Below, piece after piece: positions 44,735 through 53,902 of a DNA stretch of 64,000 bases. Below the pieces are notes generated by a model, which was not told the DNA's origin, did not search any database, and worked only from the letters and a program-made list of their open reading frames with translations. Origin of the DNA: Amycolatopsis granulosa (GTDB lineage Bacteria > Actinomycetota > Actinomycetes > Mycobacteriales > Pseudonocardiaceae); NCBI RefSeq assembly GCF_011758745.1, contig NZ_JAANOV010000001.1, positions 62,001 through 126,000 on the forward strand. The letters run 5' to 3'. Position 1 is the first letter of the stretch; every line of letters begins with the position of its first letter. The translations under genes were made by a program, and so were the position numbers.

Positions 44735-45804
44735 CGACCTGCCGTGCATGCGGTGCGACCGACGGGGCGATCGTGCTCGACCTGGGCGAGCAGCCCCCGT
44801 GCGACCTGTTCCCGCCGGCCGCCGACCCGGGCCCGGACCCGGTGTGGCCGCTGCGGATGTGGATGTGCGCGCGGTGCGCGCTGGCCCAGCTCGTGGAGGA
44901 TCCCGGCACCGCGGAGGAACCGTCCGGTGTGGAACCGAAAGCGCTGACCGACCAGGCCGCGGACGCGGTCGGACGGCTGGTGCGCGCCGGGATCGCGCGT
45001 CCCGGGGCGACCGTCGCCGAGTTCGGCAGCCCGCACGGCGGCTCGTGGCTGCCGTTGCTGCGGGATGCGGGGATGCGCGAGACGGCCGGGGACGAGCCCG
45101 CCGATGTCGTCGTGGACTGCTTCGGGCTGATGCACGAACCGGACCAGCGGGCGGCGATGGCGCGCCGGGCGGCCCGGCTCGCGCCCGGCGGTGCCCTGCT
45201 GATGCAGTTCCACTCGCTGGCCGCGATCGTGGCGGGGGGACAGTGGAACGCCCTGCGGCACGGGCACTTCGCCTACTACTCGGTACCCGCCGCGGTCACG
45301 CTCGCCGCCTCGGCCGGACTGCGCCCCGGCCGCAGCTGGACCTTCGACCTCTACGGCGGCACGGTCCTGCTGGAACTGCGCCGTGACGCGGAGCCGGACG
45401 AGGCGACCACGGCGCTGGCCGCGGCCGAGCGCGCCGCGGGGGTCACGCAGATCCCGGTCGTCGCCGGGCTGGGCCGGGCGGTGGACGCGGGCTGCGACCG
45501 GGTGGTGACGCGGCTGCGGGAGCTCGCGGGGCGCCGGGTCGTCGGTTACGGTGCCGCGTCCCGCGCGGTGGTGCTTCTGCGGCGTGCCCGGATCGATGTC
45601 GATCTGCTGCCGGAGATCGCGGACATCTCCCCGGCGAAACGCGGCCGGCGCATGCCCGGTACCCGGATTCCGGTGGTCCCGACCGACGCCCTCACCCACC
45701 CGATCCCGCATGCCGTCCTGCTGTTCGTCCCCGATCTCGAGCCCGAGGTGCGCGCGGCCTTCCCGCAGCTCGACGGCGACCACTGCGAGTGGATTCTCGG
45801 CTGA
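44731..45804 (+). CDS. Degenerate sugar C-methyltransferase-like protein
   Basis: 357-aa paralogue of the C-methyltransferase encoded two positions downstream. The zinc-binding N-terminus (CRACGATDG, CARCALAQL) and the C-terminal Rossmann-like half (VVGYGAASRAVVLLRRA, GTRIPVVPTDAL) are kept. The SAM domain is shortened by about 35 residues: the acidic ribose-binding segment is missing, and the catalytic Y-H-E-H motif reads LRHGHF. It may be a pseudoenzyme, a partner of the intact protein, or a sugar-nucleotide processing enzyme with another activity. GTG 44731 overlaps the PIG-L gene by 4 bp. Confidence 0.7.
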   Translation: MTTCRACGATDGAIVLDLGEQPPCDLFPPAADPGPDPVWPLRMWMCARCALAQLVEDPGTAEEPSGVEPKALTDQAADAVGRLVRAGIARPGATVAEFGSPHGGSWLPLLRDAGMRETAGDEPADVVVDCFGLMHEPDQRAAMARRAARLAPGGALLMQFHSLAAIVAGGQWNALRHGHFAYYSVPAAVTLAASAGLRPGRSWTFDLYGGTVLLELRRDAEPDEATTALAAAERAAGVTQIPVVAGLGRAVDAGCDRVVTRLRELAGRRVVGYGAASRAVVLLRRARIDVDLLPEIADISPAKRGRRMPGTRIPVVPTDALTHPIPHAVLLFVPDLEPEVRAAFPQLDGDHCEWILG

Positions 45805-46017
45805 GGCGGGCCGGGTGAAATGATCGAATAGAGTAATTGATCTAGTGTTGGTAAATCACCGTCCGAAGAGGAATCACGGAGAGTGTGCTGATTCACTCGA
45901 TCGGAGGCAACCGACCACCCGGTTTCTCGTAACGCCTGCCCCCGTCATCCCTATAGTCACGTTGGTGAAGCCCCGCTCCAGGACGGGGTGACGTGACCAC
46001 AGGGGAGTAGCCCACAC
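45805..46017. promoter_or_regulatory. Internal promoter region with -10 TATAGT (45952-45957)
   Basis: The only sizeable gap inside the locus. TATAGT is a near-consensus -10 box about 60 bp before the next start. An AT-rich block at 45825-45860, rare in this genome, could be an Lsr2 or regulator site. A CCCCG/CGGGG hairpin lies just downstream of the expected transcription start. This splits the locus into at least two transcripts. Confidence 0.5.
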
Positions 46018-47292
46018 ATGCCAGCCGAGCCGCTGTCCTGCCGCCTGTGCGGTGCGCCTGGCCTGCGCAGTGTCGTCGATCTCGGCGCGAGCCCGCCGTG
46101 TGAATCGTTCCTCGCCCCGCAGGATCTCGACGCGCCCGAACCTTTCTATCCCCTGCACCTGCGGATTTGCCCGGACTGCCTGCTGGTCCAGCTGCCGCCC
46201 CTGATCGATCCAGCGAAAACATTCACCGAATACGCCTATTTTTCGTCTTTTTCCCACTCCTGGCTGGCGCACGCGGCCGAATTCGTCGGCACCGTGGCCG
46301 ACCGGCTCGGCCTGGGCCCGGACTCGTTCGTCGTCGAGGTCGCCAGCAACGACGGCTACCTGCTGCGCAACGTCGTCGCCCGCGGCGTGCGCTGCCTGGG
46401 GATCGAACCGTCGGTGAACGTGGGCGAGGCGGCGCGCGCGGCCGGGGTGCCGACGCTGACCGCCTTCCTGTCCGCGGAGACCGGCGCGGCGGTCCGCGCC
46501 GAGCACGGGCCCGCGGACCTGGTCGTGGCGAACAACGTCTACGCGCACATCCCGGACATCCTCGGGTTCACCCAGGGCCTGCGCGCCCTGGTGGCCGACG
46601 ACGGCTGGGTCTCCATCGAGGTGCAGCACCTGCTCCGCCTCGTCGAGCTGACGCAGTACGACACCATCTACCACGAGCACTTCCAGTACTACACGCTCGC
46701 CACGGCGCAGCGGGCCCTGGCGACGGCCGGGCTGGCCGTGACCGATGTCGAGCTGCTGGACACCCACGGCGGTTCGCTGCGCGTGTGGGCACGCCCGGTG
46801 GAGGCCGCGGGCGAACCGGGTCCCCGGGTGGCCGGGGTGCTGGCGCGGGAGCGCGCCGCCGGGCTGCACGACCTGTCCGGCTACCACGGTTTCGCGCACC
46901 GCGTCGGCGAGATCCGCCTGGCCCTGCTGGAATTCCTGATCGGCGCGAAGCGCCGCGGCGAACGGGTGGTCGGCTACGGTGCGCCCGGCAAGGGCAACAC
47001 CCTGCTCAACCACTGCGGGATCCGGCCGGACCTGCTCGAGTACACGGTGGACCGCAACCCGTACAAGCACGGCCGGTTCACCCCGGGCACCCGCATCCCC
47101 GTCCTCGAGCCGGAGCGGATCGCCGCCGACCGCCCCGACTACGTGCTCGTGCTGCCCTGGAACCTGCGGGCCGAGCTGACCGAGCAGCTGCGTTACGTGG
47201 CCGAGTGGGGCGGCCGCCTGGTCTTCGCGATCCCCGAGCTGGAGATCGTCTCCCCGGAACTGCCCGTGCCGCTGGCTGTCGAGGTGAACTGA
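46018..47292 (+). CDS. SAM-dependent sugar C-methyltransferase (TylCIII/TcaB9-like)
   Basis: 424-aa, full-length member of the NDP-hexose C-methyltransferase family that adds a methyl group to C-3 of keto-sugars. The zinc-binding N-terminus (CRLCGAPGL, ICPDCLLVQ), the SAM motif VEVASNDGYLL followed by GIEPS, the catalytic YHEHFQYY, and the C-terminal VVGYGAPGKGNTLLN domain are all intact. AGGGGAG lies 10 nt before ATG 46018. It abuts the nucleotidyltransferase gene with no gap. It implies a C-methylated branched sugar in the product. Confidence 0.9.
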   Translation: MPAEPLSCRLCGAPGLRSVVDLGASPPCESFLAPQDLDAPEPFYPLHLRICPDCLLVQLPPLIDPAKTFTEYAYFSSFSHSWLAHAAEFVGTVADRLGLGPDSFVVEVASNDGYLLRNVVARGVRCLGIEPSVNVGEAARAAGVPTLTAFLSAETGAAVRAEHGPADLVVANNVYAHIPDILGFTQGLRALVADDGWVSIEVQHLLRLVELTQYDTIYHEHFQYYTLATAQRALATAGLAVTDVELLDTHGGSLRVWARPVEAAGEPGPRVAGVLARERAAGLHDLSGYHGFAHRVGEIRLALLEFLIGAKRRGERVVGYGAPGKGNTLLNHCGIRPDLLEYTVDRNPYKHGRFTPGTRIPVLEPERIAADRPDYVLVLPWNLRAELTEQLRYVAEWGGRLVFAIPELEIVSPELPVPLAVEVN

Positions 47293-48096
47293 ATGAAGGT
47301 GGTGCTGTTCTGCGGCGGCTACGGGATGCGCATGCGCAACGGGCCCGCGGACGACGTCCCGAAGCCGATGCAGCTGGTCGGCCCGCGGCCGCTGCTGTGG
47401 CACGTGATGCGGTACTACGCGCACTTCGGGCACACCGAGTTCATCCTGTGCCTGGGCTACGGCGCCCGGCACATCAAGGACTTCTTCCTGACCTACACCG
47501 AGACGGCGTCCAACGACTTCGTGCTGCGGGACGGGCGGGTGGAGCTGCTGTCCACCGACATCAGCGACTGGTCGATCACCTTCGTGCACACCGGCATCGA
47601 GTCGCCGATCGGGGAGCGGCTGCGCCGGGTCCGGGAGCACGTCGCGGGCGAGGAGATGTTCCTCGCGAACTACGCCGACGTGCTCACCGACGCCCCGCTC
47701 GACGTGATGATCGGCAACCTGGCCGAGTCCGACGCCGGTGCGTCGATGATGGTGGTGCCGCCGCAGTCGTCCTTCCACTGCGTGGAGTTCCGCGACGGCT
47801 CCAACCGGGTCGCCGGGATCAGCTCGGCGAGCCGGCTGCCGCTGTGGGAGAACGCCGGCTACTTCGTGCTGCGGCAGGAGATCTTCGACCACATCCCGGA
47901 AAACGGTGACCTGGTCGAGGACGGCTGCGCGGCACTGGCCGAAAAGGACCGGCTCATCGCCTACCCCTACCGCGGGTTCTGGCAGCCGGCCGACACGTTC
48001 AAGGAACGAGCCGCGCTCGACGCGGCCTACGAAAGCGGCGCGCGGCCCTGGATGCTGTGGGACCAGCCGTCCACGATCCCGGCGGGGGTGCGGTGA
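47293..48096 (+). CDS. Sugar-1-phosphate nucleotidyltransferase (glucose-1-phosphate cytidylyltransferase-like)
   Basis: 267-aa enzyme that activates a sugar phosphate with a nucleotide. The N-terminal loop [31 protein letters not shown] and [16 protein letters not shown] match the RfbF/cytidylyltransferase group, and LANYADVL carries the metal aspartate. The nucleotide (CTP or dTTP) cannot be fixed by eye. Its TGA shares one base with the next ATG. It probably supplies the precursor for the C-methylated sugar. Confidence 0.85.
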   Translation: MKVVLFCGGYGMRMRNGPADDVPKPMQLVGPRPLLWHVMRYYAHFGHTEFILCLGYGARHIKDFFLTYTETASNDFVLRDGRVELLSTDISDWSITFVHTGIESPIGERLRRVREHVAGEEMFLANYADVLTDAPLDVMIGNLAESDAGASMMVVPPQSSFHCVEFRDGSNRVAGISSASRLPLWENAGYFVLRQEIFDHIPENGDLVEDGCAALAEKDRLIAYPYRGFWQPADTFKERAALDAAYESGARPWMLWDQPSTIPAGVR

Positions 48097-49121
48097 TGCG
48101 GGTCCTGCTGACCGGGCACCAGGGATACCTGGGATCGGTGATGGCGCCGGTGCTGCGCGCGGCCGGCCACGAGGTGCTCGGCCTCGACTCCGGCCTGTTC
48201 GCCGCGTGCGTGCTCGGTCCGCCGCCCGACGACCCGCCGGGCGAGCCGGTCGACCTGCGGGACGTCCCCGCCGGCCGCCTGTCCGGGGTGGACGCGGTGA
48301 TCCACCTGGCCGCGCTGTCCAACGACCCGCTCGGCGCGCTCGCGCCGGAACTGACCTACGAGATCAACCACACGGCGTCGGTGCAGCTGGCCAAGCTCGC
48401 CAAGGACGCCGGTGTGCGCCGGTTCCTCTACGCCTCGACCTGCTCGGTCTACGGCGCGGCGGGGGACGACCTGGTGACCGAGGACGCGCCGCTGCGCCCG
48501 GTCACCCCGTACGCGGAGTCGAAGGTGCGGGTCGAGGACGACCTGCACGACCTGGCCGACTCCGGGTTCAGCCCGGTGTACCTGCGCAACGCGACGGCCT
48601 TCGGGTTCTCGCCGCGGCTGCGCGCCGACATCGTGCTGAACAACCTGGTGGGCCACGCCGTGCTCACCGGGCAGGTGCGGGTGCTCTCCGACGGCACGCC
48701 CTGGCGGCCGCTGGTGCACGCGCACGACATCGCCACCGCCTTCGCCGCGGCGCTGACCGCCCCCACCGAGGCGGTGCACGACCGGGCGTTCAACGTCGGC
48801 ACCGAGGTCAACAACCTGACGGTGCGCCAGATCGCCGAGTCCGTGGCCACCGCGGTGCCTGGCTCGCAGCTGCTGATCACCGGCGAGGCCGGTCCCGACC
48901 CGCGCTCCTACCGGGTGGACTTCTCCCGGATCCGGCAGGCGCTTCCCGGATACCGGGCGGTCTGGACGGTGGACGCCGGCGCGCGTGAACTGGCCGGGCA
49001 CTACACCCGCCACGGCCTCACCCGGGACGCCTTCGCGCAGCGCTACACCCGGCTGGCGTGGCTGAAGGCCGAGCAGGCCCGTGGCGCACTGGCCGCCGAC
49101 CTGCGAAGACAACCGACCTGA
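48096..49121 (+). CDS. NAD(P)-dependent sugar epimerase/dehydratase
   Basis: 341-aa short-chain dehydrogenase of the extended class. It has [10 protein letters not shown] for NAD binding at the start, [16 protein letters not shown], and the catalytic YAESK near residue 150. It probably oxidises, dehydrates or epimerises a nucleotide sugar. There is no separate 4,6-dehydratase gene in the locus, so this protein is the main candidate for that step. ATG 48096 overlaps the previous stop by one base. Confidence 0.85.
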   Translation: MRVLLTGHQGYLGSVMAPVLRAAGHEVLGLDSGLFAACVLGPPPDDPPGEPVDLRDVPAGRLSGVDAVIHLAALSNDPLGALAPELTYEINHTASVQLAKLAKDAGVRRFLYASTCSVYGAAGDDLVTEDAPLRPVTPYAESKVRVEDDLHDLADSGFSPVYLRNATAFGFSPRLRADIVLNNLVGHAVLTGQVRVLSDGTPWRPLVHAHDIATAFAAALTAPTEAVHDRAFNVGTEVNNLTVRQIAESVATAVPGSQLLITGEAGPDPRSYRVDFSRIRQALPGYRAVWTVDAGARELAGHYTRHGLTRDAFAQRYTRLAWLKAEQARGALAADLRRQPT

Positions 49122-49193
49122 CCGCAGGGCCCCGCACGGCACCCGTTTCGAGCAAGCCCCGCCCTCCCCGACCCGCACACCCCCGCAACCGGT

Positions 49194-50120
49194 GTGCCCG
49201 CCAGCAAGGACAGCACGGCGTTGACGATCATGGATTCGCACAGTCCCGTCGCCGATTACGAGAACCTCGGCGACGCGTTCGCCTTCGCCGCCGCGCGCCC
49301 GCCCCGCCGCGGTCCCGACCCGCGCGTCACGATCGTGGTGCCGGCGAAGAACGAGGCGGCGAACCTGCGCGAGGTCCTGCCCGAGCTGCCGCCCGTGCAC
49401 GAGGTGCTGGTCGTCGACGCCGACACCGGGGACGGCACCCCGCAGGTGGCGCGGGAGGCGTGCCCGGGTGTCCGGGTGATCAAGCAGACCCGGCGCGGCA
49501 AGGGCAACGCGCTGGCCTGTGGTTTCCTCGCCGCGTCCGGCGACGTGATCGTGATGTTCGACGCCGACGGATCGGCCGACCCGGCGGAGATCCCGCGGTT
49601 CGTGGAAGCGCTCACCGGCGGTGCCGACTTCGCCAAGGGCACCCGCTTCGCCCCCGGTGGCGGCAGCCACGACATCACCCACCTCCGTGCCGCGGGGAAC
49701 TCCGGGCTCAACCGCCTGTCCAACACGCTGTTCAGCGCCGGGTTCACCGATCTCTGTTATGGCTACAACGCGTTCTGGCGCGATCTGGTTGCCTCGCTGA
49801 ACCTGCCGCCGGTGTTCGCGCCCGCAGGCGAGGAGATGCTGTGGGGCGACGGCTTCGAGATCGAGACCGTCATCAACTGCCGGATGGCCGCGCTGGGCCT
49901 GTGGATCACCGAGGTGCCCAGCGTCGAGCGGCGCCGCCTGCACGGCGAGACCAACCTGCGCACCTTCGCCGACGGCGGCCGCGTGCTGCGCACGCTGATG
50001 GCCGAGTGGCAGCGGGTCGGCCGGCAGCGCCGCAGCCGCCGGTTCGGCCTGTTCAGTCCCGAGCCGGTCGTGGGCATCGCGGCCCCGCTCGCACTGGAAA
50101 CGGGGGCGCCGGAAGCATGA
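49194..50120 (+). CDS. Family 2 glycosyltransferase (polyprenyl-phosphate sugar synthase-like)
   Basis: 308-aa GT-A protein. VTIVVPAKNEAANL begins the fold near residue 45, VVDADTGDGT and the metal-binding MFDADGSADP follow, and there is no membrane domain at the C-terminus. The pattern resembles dolichol/undecaprenyl-phosphate sugar synthases, although the product here could be a repeat-unit linkage. GTG 49194 is used; ATG 49230 is possible, as neither has a good ribosome binding site. The stop overlaps the next gene by 4 bp. Confidence 0.82.
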   Translation: MPASKDSTALTIMDSHSPVADYENLGDAFAFAAARPPRRGPDPRVTIVVPAKNEAANLREVLPELPPVHEVLVVDADTGDGTPQVAREACPGVRVIKQTRRGKGNALACGFLAASGDVIVMFDADGSADPAEIPRFVEALTGGADFAKGTRFAPGGGSHDITHLRAAGNSGLNRLSNTLFSAGFTDLCYGYNAFWRDLVASLNLPPVFAPAGEEMLWGDGFEIETVINCRMAALGLWITEVPSVERRRLHGETNLRTFADGGRVLRTLMAEWQRVGRQRRSRRFGLFSPEPVVGIAAPLALETGAPEA

Positions 50121-52273
50121 CCTCGTTCGACACCAGCGTGGTGATCTGCGCCTACACCGAGGACCGCTGGGCGGACCTGGCGGCGGCGGTCGCCTCGGTC
50201 CGCGACCAGTCGGTGCCGCCGCGCGAGATCATCGTGGTCATCGACCACAACCCGGAACTGGAGCGGCGGGCCGCCGCCGAGTTCGTCGGGGTCACGGTGG
50301 TGCCCAGCGCTGGGCGGCGGGGCCTGTCCGGCGCGCGCAACACCGCCGTGGGGCTCGCCAAGGGCGAGATCATCGCGTTCCTCGACGACGACGCCGAGGC
50401 CGCGCCGGACTGGCTGGAGCAGCTCCTGGCCGGTTACCGCGACCGGGAGGTGCTGGGCGTCGGCGGGACGGCCCGGCCACGCTGGCCCGGTGGGCGGCGG
50501 CCGGCGAAACTGCCCGCCGGGCGCGGGTCGGTGACCGGTGAGCTGGACTGGGTGGTCGGCTGCACCTACACGGGTCAGCCCACCGCGGAGGAGCCGGTCC
50601 GGAACCTGATGGGCTGCAACATGTCCTTCCGCCGCGAGGTGTTCACGCTGGCCGGCCCGTTCGCCGAGGACCTGGGCCGCATCGGGCGCACCCCGCTGGG
50701 CTGCGAGGAGACCGAGCTGTGCATCCGGCTGCGGCAAGCGTGGCCCGGGGCGCGGATCGTGTTCCGGCCGCAGGCCGTGGTGCGCCACCGCGTCACCCCG
50801 GACCGCACCACCTGGGCCTACCTGCGCCACCGGGGCTGGGGTGAGGGACTGTCCAAGGCGTACGTCTCGCGGCTGGTCGGCAGCGAGGCCGCGCTGGCCA
50901 CCGAGCGGGACTACCTGAGCCGGACCGTTCCCGCCGCCGTGGTCCGCGAGCTGGGCCGGCTCGCCCTCGGCCGGACGGCCGGCGCCTCCGGCGTGCTCGG
51001 GCTGGTGACCGTGGTGTCCGCGACCGCGGCCGGCTACCTGCGCGGCAAGGCCCAGGTCCGCCCGCCCCGGCCGCGCCCGGTGCCGTCGCTGGTGCACGGC
51101 CCGATCCACATCGCCACGGTCGACGCGCGCACCGCACCCGCGGAGCTGCCCGTGCCGGAGCGGCCGGTGGGCCGGTACCGCGCCGCGCAGGTGCTCGTCC
51201 GCGACGGCGACCGCACCGTGGACGTGCTGCTGCTCCCGGTCGACCGGGGCGTCGTGCGGCTGCCGGAACCGGCCACCGCACCCGCCCCGCGGCGGCGCCC
51301 GGAGGTCACCCGGCCGCCGGTCAGCGTGGTCATCCCGACGGCCTACCGCAAGCAGCAGGCCGTCGCCAGCGCCCGCGCGGCGCTGCAGGCCGGCTATCCC
51401 GGCCTCGAGGTGATCGTCGTGGACAACCTGCCGCGGCTGCCCGGCGGCGACGACGGGCTGCGTGGCGAGGTGGAGGCGCTGGGCGCCCGCTACGTGGTCG
51501 AGCCGCTCCAGGGCGTCAGCGTCGCGCGCAACACCGGCGCCCGCCTCGCCCGCCACGACCTGATCGCGTTCATCGACGAGAACATCACGGTCGAGCCCGG
51601 CTGGTTCGACGCGGTCACCGAGGAGTTCGCCGCGGACCCGTCGGTGGGCTGCGTGACCTCGCTGGTGCTGCCGGCCAGCCTGGAGACCGACGCGGAGGTC
51701 CTGTTCGAACGGCTCAAGGGCTACAGCAACGCGGTGCGCTGGCAGCGCATCGACCGCGACACCGCCCGTGAGGACCCGCTCTACCCGCTGTCCATGGCGC
51801 GGTACGGCCCGGGCAGCTGCGCGACCTGGCGGCGCGAGGTGTTCGAGGAGCTCGGCGGGTTCGACCCGCTGCTCGGCGCGGGCACGCCGACGATGGCGGG
51901 GGAGGACCTGGACCTGTTCGTGCGGCTGGCCCAGGCCGGCGGCGCGGTGGTGCACACCCCGCACGCCGTGGCCCGGCACATCCACCGCGCCGACTGGCTG
52001 GAGCTGCGCGAGCGGATGCGCGGCTACGGCGTCGGCCTGTCCGCGATGCTGATGCTGTCCGTGCGGCGCCGCCCGGTCACCGCGTTCTCGATCCTGCGCC
52101 GGGTACCGCGCGGCGTGGCGCGGCTCGCGGCCCGCACCCCCGAACTCCCGCTGTCCGACCGGGCCGCCCGGTCCCGGCTGCGCCAGCTGCGCCGCGACGA
52201 ACGCCTCGGTCTGCTCGGCGGCGCCGGGGCGCTGATGCGGGCCCGGCGCGTGGTCGGAACCGGCCGCCCCTGA
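50117..52273 (+). CDS. Two-domain family 2 glycosyltransferase fusion
   Basis: 718-aa protein with two GT-A domains. Domain 1 (about 1-330) has SVVICAYTEDRW, the DxD-type FLDDDAEAAPDW and an acceptor region GCEETELCIRLRQ. Domain 2 (about 400-650) begins SVVIPTAYRKQQ, but its metal motif reads FIDENITVEPGW, with Asn in the last position of the D-x-D; GEDLDLFVRLAQ follows. The linker contains a short Pro-rich stretch. Such fusions can add two sugars in succession. ATG 50117 overlaps the previous stop (ATGA). Confidence 0.85.
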   Translation: MTSFDTSVVICAYTEDRWADLAAAVASVRDQSVPPREIIVVIDHNPELERRAAAEFVGVTVVPSAGRRGLSGARNTAVGLAKGEIIAFLDDDAEAAPDWLEQLLAGYRDREVLGVGGTARPRWPGGRRPAKLPAGRGSVTGELDWVVGCTYTGQPTAEEPVRNLMGCNMSFRREVFTLAGPFAEDLGRIGRTPLGCEETELCIRLRQAWPGARIVFRPQAVVRHRVTPDRTTWAYLRHRGWGEGLSKAYVSRLVGSEAALATERDYLSRTVPAAVVRELGRLALGRTAGASGVLGLVTVVSATAAGYLRGKAQVRPPRPRPVPSLVHGPIHIATVDARTAPAELPVPERPVGRYRAAQVLVRDGDRTVDVLLLPVDRGVVRLPEPATAPAPRRRPEVTRPPVSVVIPTAYRKQQAVASARAALQAGYPGLEVIVVDNLPRLPGGDDGLRGEVEALGARYVVEPLQGVSVARNTGARLARHDLIAFIDENITVEPGWFDAVTEEFAADPSVGCVTSLVLPASLETDAEVLFERLKGYSNAVRWQRIDRDTAREDPLYPLSMARYGPGSCATWRREVFEELGGFDPLLGAGTPTMAGEDLDLFVRLAQAGGAVVHTPHAVARHIHRADWLELRERMRGYGVGLSAMLMLSVRRRPVTAFSILRRVPRGVARLAARTPELPLSDRAARSRLRQLRRDERLGLLGGAGALMRARRVVGTGRP

Positions 52274-52304
52274 TGATGGCGGGCGACGGGCAGGAAGGGC
52301 ACGT

Positions 52305-52664
52305 GTGGTCGAGCAGCAGTTGAGGATCCGGCGGTACACCGCCTACGGGCTGCTTGCCGTCTGCCTCGTCACGATCGTCCTGGTCTGGTCCGGTTCCGGT
52401 TTCCCGCTGCGGCCGCCGGCGGTGCTGGTGTTCGTCCTCACCGCGCCCGGCTGGGCGTTGATCTCCTACGTCAACGTGCGGCACCTGTCGGTCACCTGGA
52501 TCAGCGCGGTGGGTATCTCGCTGGCGATCGCGCTGATCGTGGCGCAGGTCCTGGTGCTCACGCACACCTGGCACCCGGAGGCGGCGATCGTGGTGCTCGC
52601 GTCCGTCACCACGATCCCGCTGGTGCACCACGTCCTGCGCAGCCGCCCGGGCGGCGCCCGATGA
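52305..52664 (+). CDS. Small polytopic membrane protein
   Basis: 119-aa protein with about four hydrophobic helices (YGLLAVCLVTIVLVW, PAVLVFVLTAPGWALISYV, AVGISLAIALIVAQVLVL, AAIVVLASVTTIPLVHHVL). GGAAGGGC precedes GTG 52305. Its stop overlaps the flippase start by 4 bp, so it probably acts with the export machinery. No family is recognised. Confidence 0.65.
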   Translation: MVEQQLRIRRYTAYGLLAVCLVTIVLVWSGSGFPLRPPAVLVFVLTAPGWALISYVNVRHLSVTWISAVGISLAIALIVAQVLVLTHTWHPEAAIVVLASVTTIPLVHHVLRSRPGGAR

Positions 52665-53902
52665 CCGTCGGCAGGGAGACGGCCCCGGGCAAGGGCATGG
52701 TGGCCGACGGCCTGGCGCTGTCGGCGTCGGCCGCGATCACCGCCCTCGCCGGGATGATCGGCTGGGTGCTGGCCGCGCGGCTGCTGCCCGCCGCGGCGGT
52801 GGGCGACACCTCCGCGTTCGTGTCCGGGTTCCTGCTGGTGGCCGGCATCGCCGAACTCGGGCTCGGGCCGGCGATCCTGCGCTGGCTGCCGCGCGCCGGG
52901 GCGCACCGGCCGCGGCTGCTGCTGCGCACCTACCTGGCCGTGCTGGCCGGTGGTGTGGTGGGCTCGCTCGTGTTCGTCCTCGTGCCGGCCGGGGCGGAGG
53001 TCGTGCACCGGGTGCCCGCCGGCGCCGCCTGGTTCCTGGTCGCCGGGATCGGCTGGACCCTGTTCCAGTTCCAGGACGAGGTGCTCACCGCGCTCGGCCT
53101 GGCCCGCTGGGTGCCGGCGGAGAACAGCGCGTTCAGCGTGGCGCGGCTGGGCCTGCTGGCCGGGCTGGGGCCGCTCGCCGGCGCGCTCGGGCTGGTGCTG
53201 TCGTGGGCCGTGCCGACGCTCATCGGCGTCGTGGTCGTGACGGTCCTCGTCGCCCGCTCGGTGCGCCGCACCTCCCCGGGCCTCGCGCCGGGTGTGCTGC
53301 CGGACCGGCGCGAGGTGCTGCGGCTGCTCGCCCCGTCCTACCCGGCCATGGTGTGCGTGGTGGTGCTCTACAACCTGGTGCCGCTGATCGTGCTGCACCG
53401 CTTCGGCGCCGAGGCCAACGCCGTCTTCTTCGTGGTCTGGACCGCCATCAACGCGCTCGACGTGGCCGCGACCGCGTTCGTCAACCCGCTCGTGGTGCGG
53501 CTGTCCGCCGAACCCGGGCACGCCCGCTCGCTGGTCACCGGCGCCGGCAAGCGCCTCGCGCTCGTCTTCGTGCCCCTGCTCGCCGTCGGCGCGCTGCTGG
53601 CCTGGGTGATGCTCGCGATCTTCGGCCCGGAGTACACCGCCGGCACCGGCCTGCTGCGCGTGCTGCTCGCCGCCCAGGTGCCGCGCCTGGTCGTCGTGCT
53701 GGGGGTGGCGGTGCACCTGGCAGCCGGCCGCGGCGCGGGGGTCGCGCTGCTGCAGGCCGCCACCGCCGCTTCCGCCGTGCTGCTCGCGCTGCTGGTGCCG
53801 GCCGAATCCGGGTTCGGCGTCGGCATGCTCGTCGCCCAGGCGGTGATCGCCGCGGCGGTGCTGGTGGACCTGCGGCGCAGGCTGTCCGGGGTGCGCCCGT
53901 GA
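52661..53902 (+). CDS. Polysaccharide flippase (Wzx-like, MOP superfamily)
   Basis: 413-aa membrane protein with 12-14 helices. The start (ALSASAAITALAGMIGWVLAARLLPAAAVGDTSAFVSGFLLV) and the mid-protein PAMVCVVVLYNLVPLIVLHRFG fit the oligosaccharide-flippase branch. It would move the lipid-linked repeat unit across the membrane. It overlaps both neighbours by 4 bp, and the polymerase candidate follows. Confidence 0.83.
   Translation: MTVGRETAPGKGMVADGLALSASAAITALAGMIGWVLAARLLPAAAVGDTSAFVSGFLLVAGIAELGLGPAILRWLPRAGAHRPRLLLRTYLAVLAGGVVGSLVFVLVPAGAEVVHRVPAGAAWFLVAGIGWTLFQFQDEVLTALGLARWVPAENSAFSVARLGLLAGLGPLAGALGLVLSWAVPTLIGVVVVTVLVARSVRRTSPGLAPGVLPDRREVLRLLAPSYPAMVCVVVLYNLVPLIVLHRFGAEANAVFFVVWTAINALDVAATAFVNPLVVRLSAEPGHARSLVTGAGKRLALVFVPLLAVGALLAWVMLAIFGPEYTAGTGLLRVLLAAQVPRLVVVLGVAVHLAAGRGAGVALLQAATAASAVLLALLVPAESGFGVGMLVAQAVIAAAVLVDLRRRLSGVRP

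Noticed and set aside
45805-46017. Insertion sequence end or transposon scar in the polysaccharide locus
   Set aside because: AT-rich block and a hairpin are present, but there are no terminal inverted repeats, target duplication or transposase fragment. A promoter explains it better.
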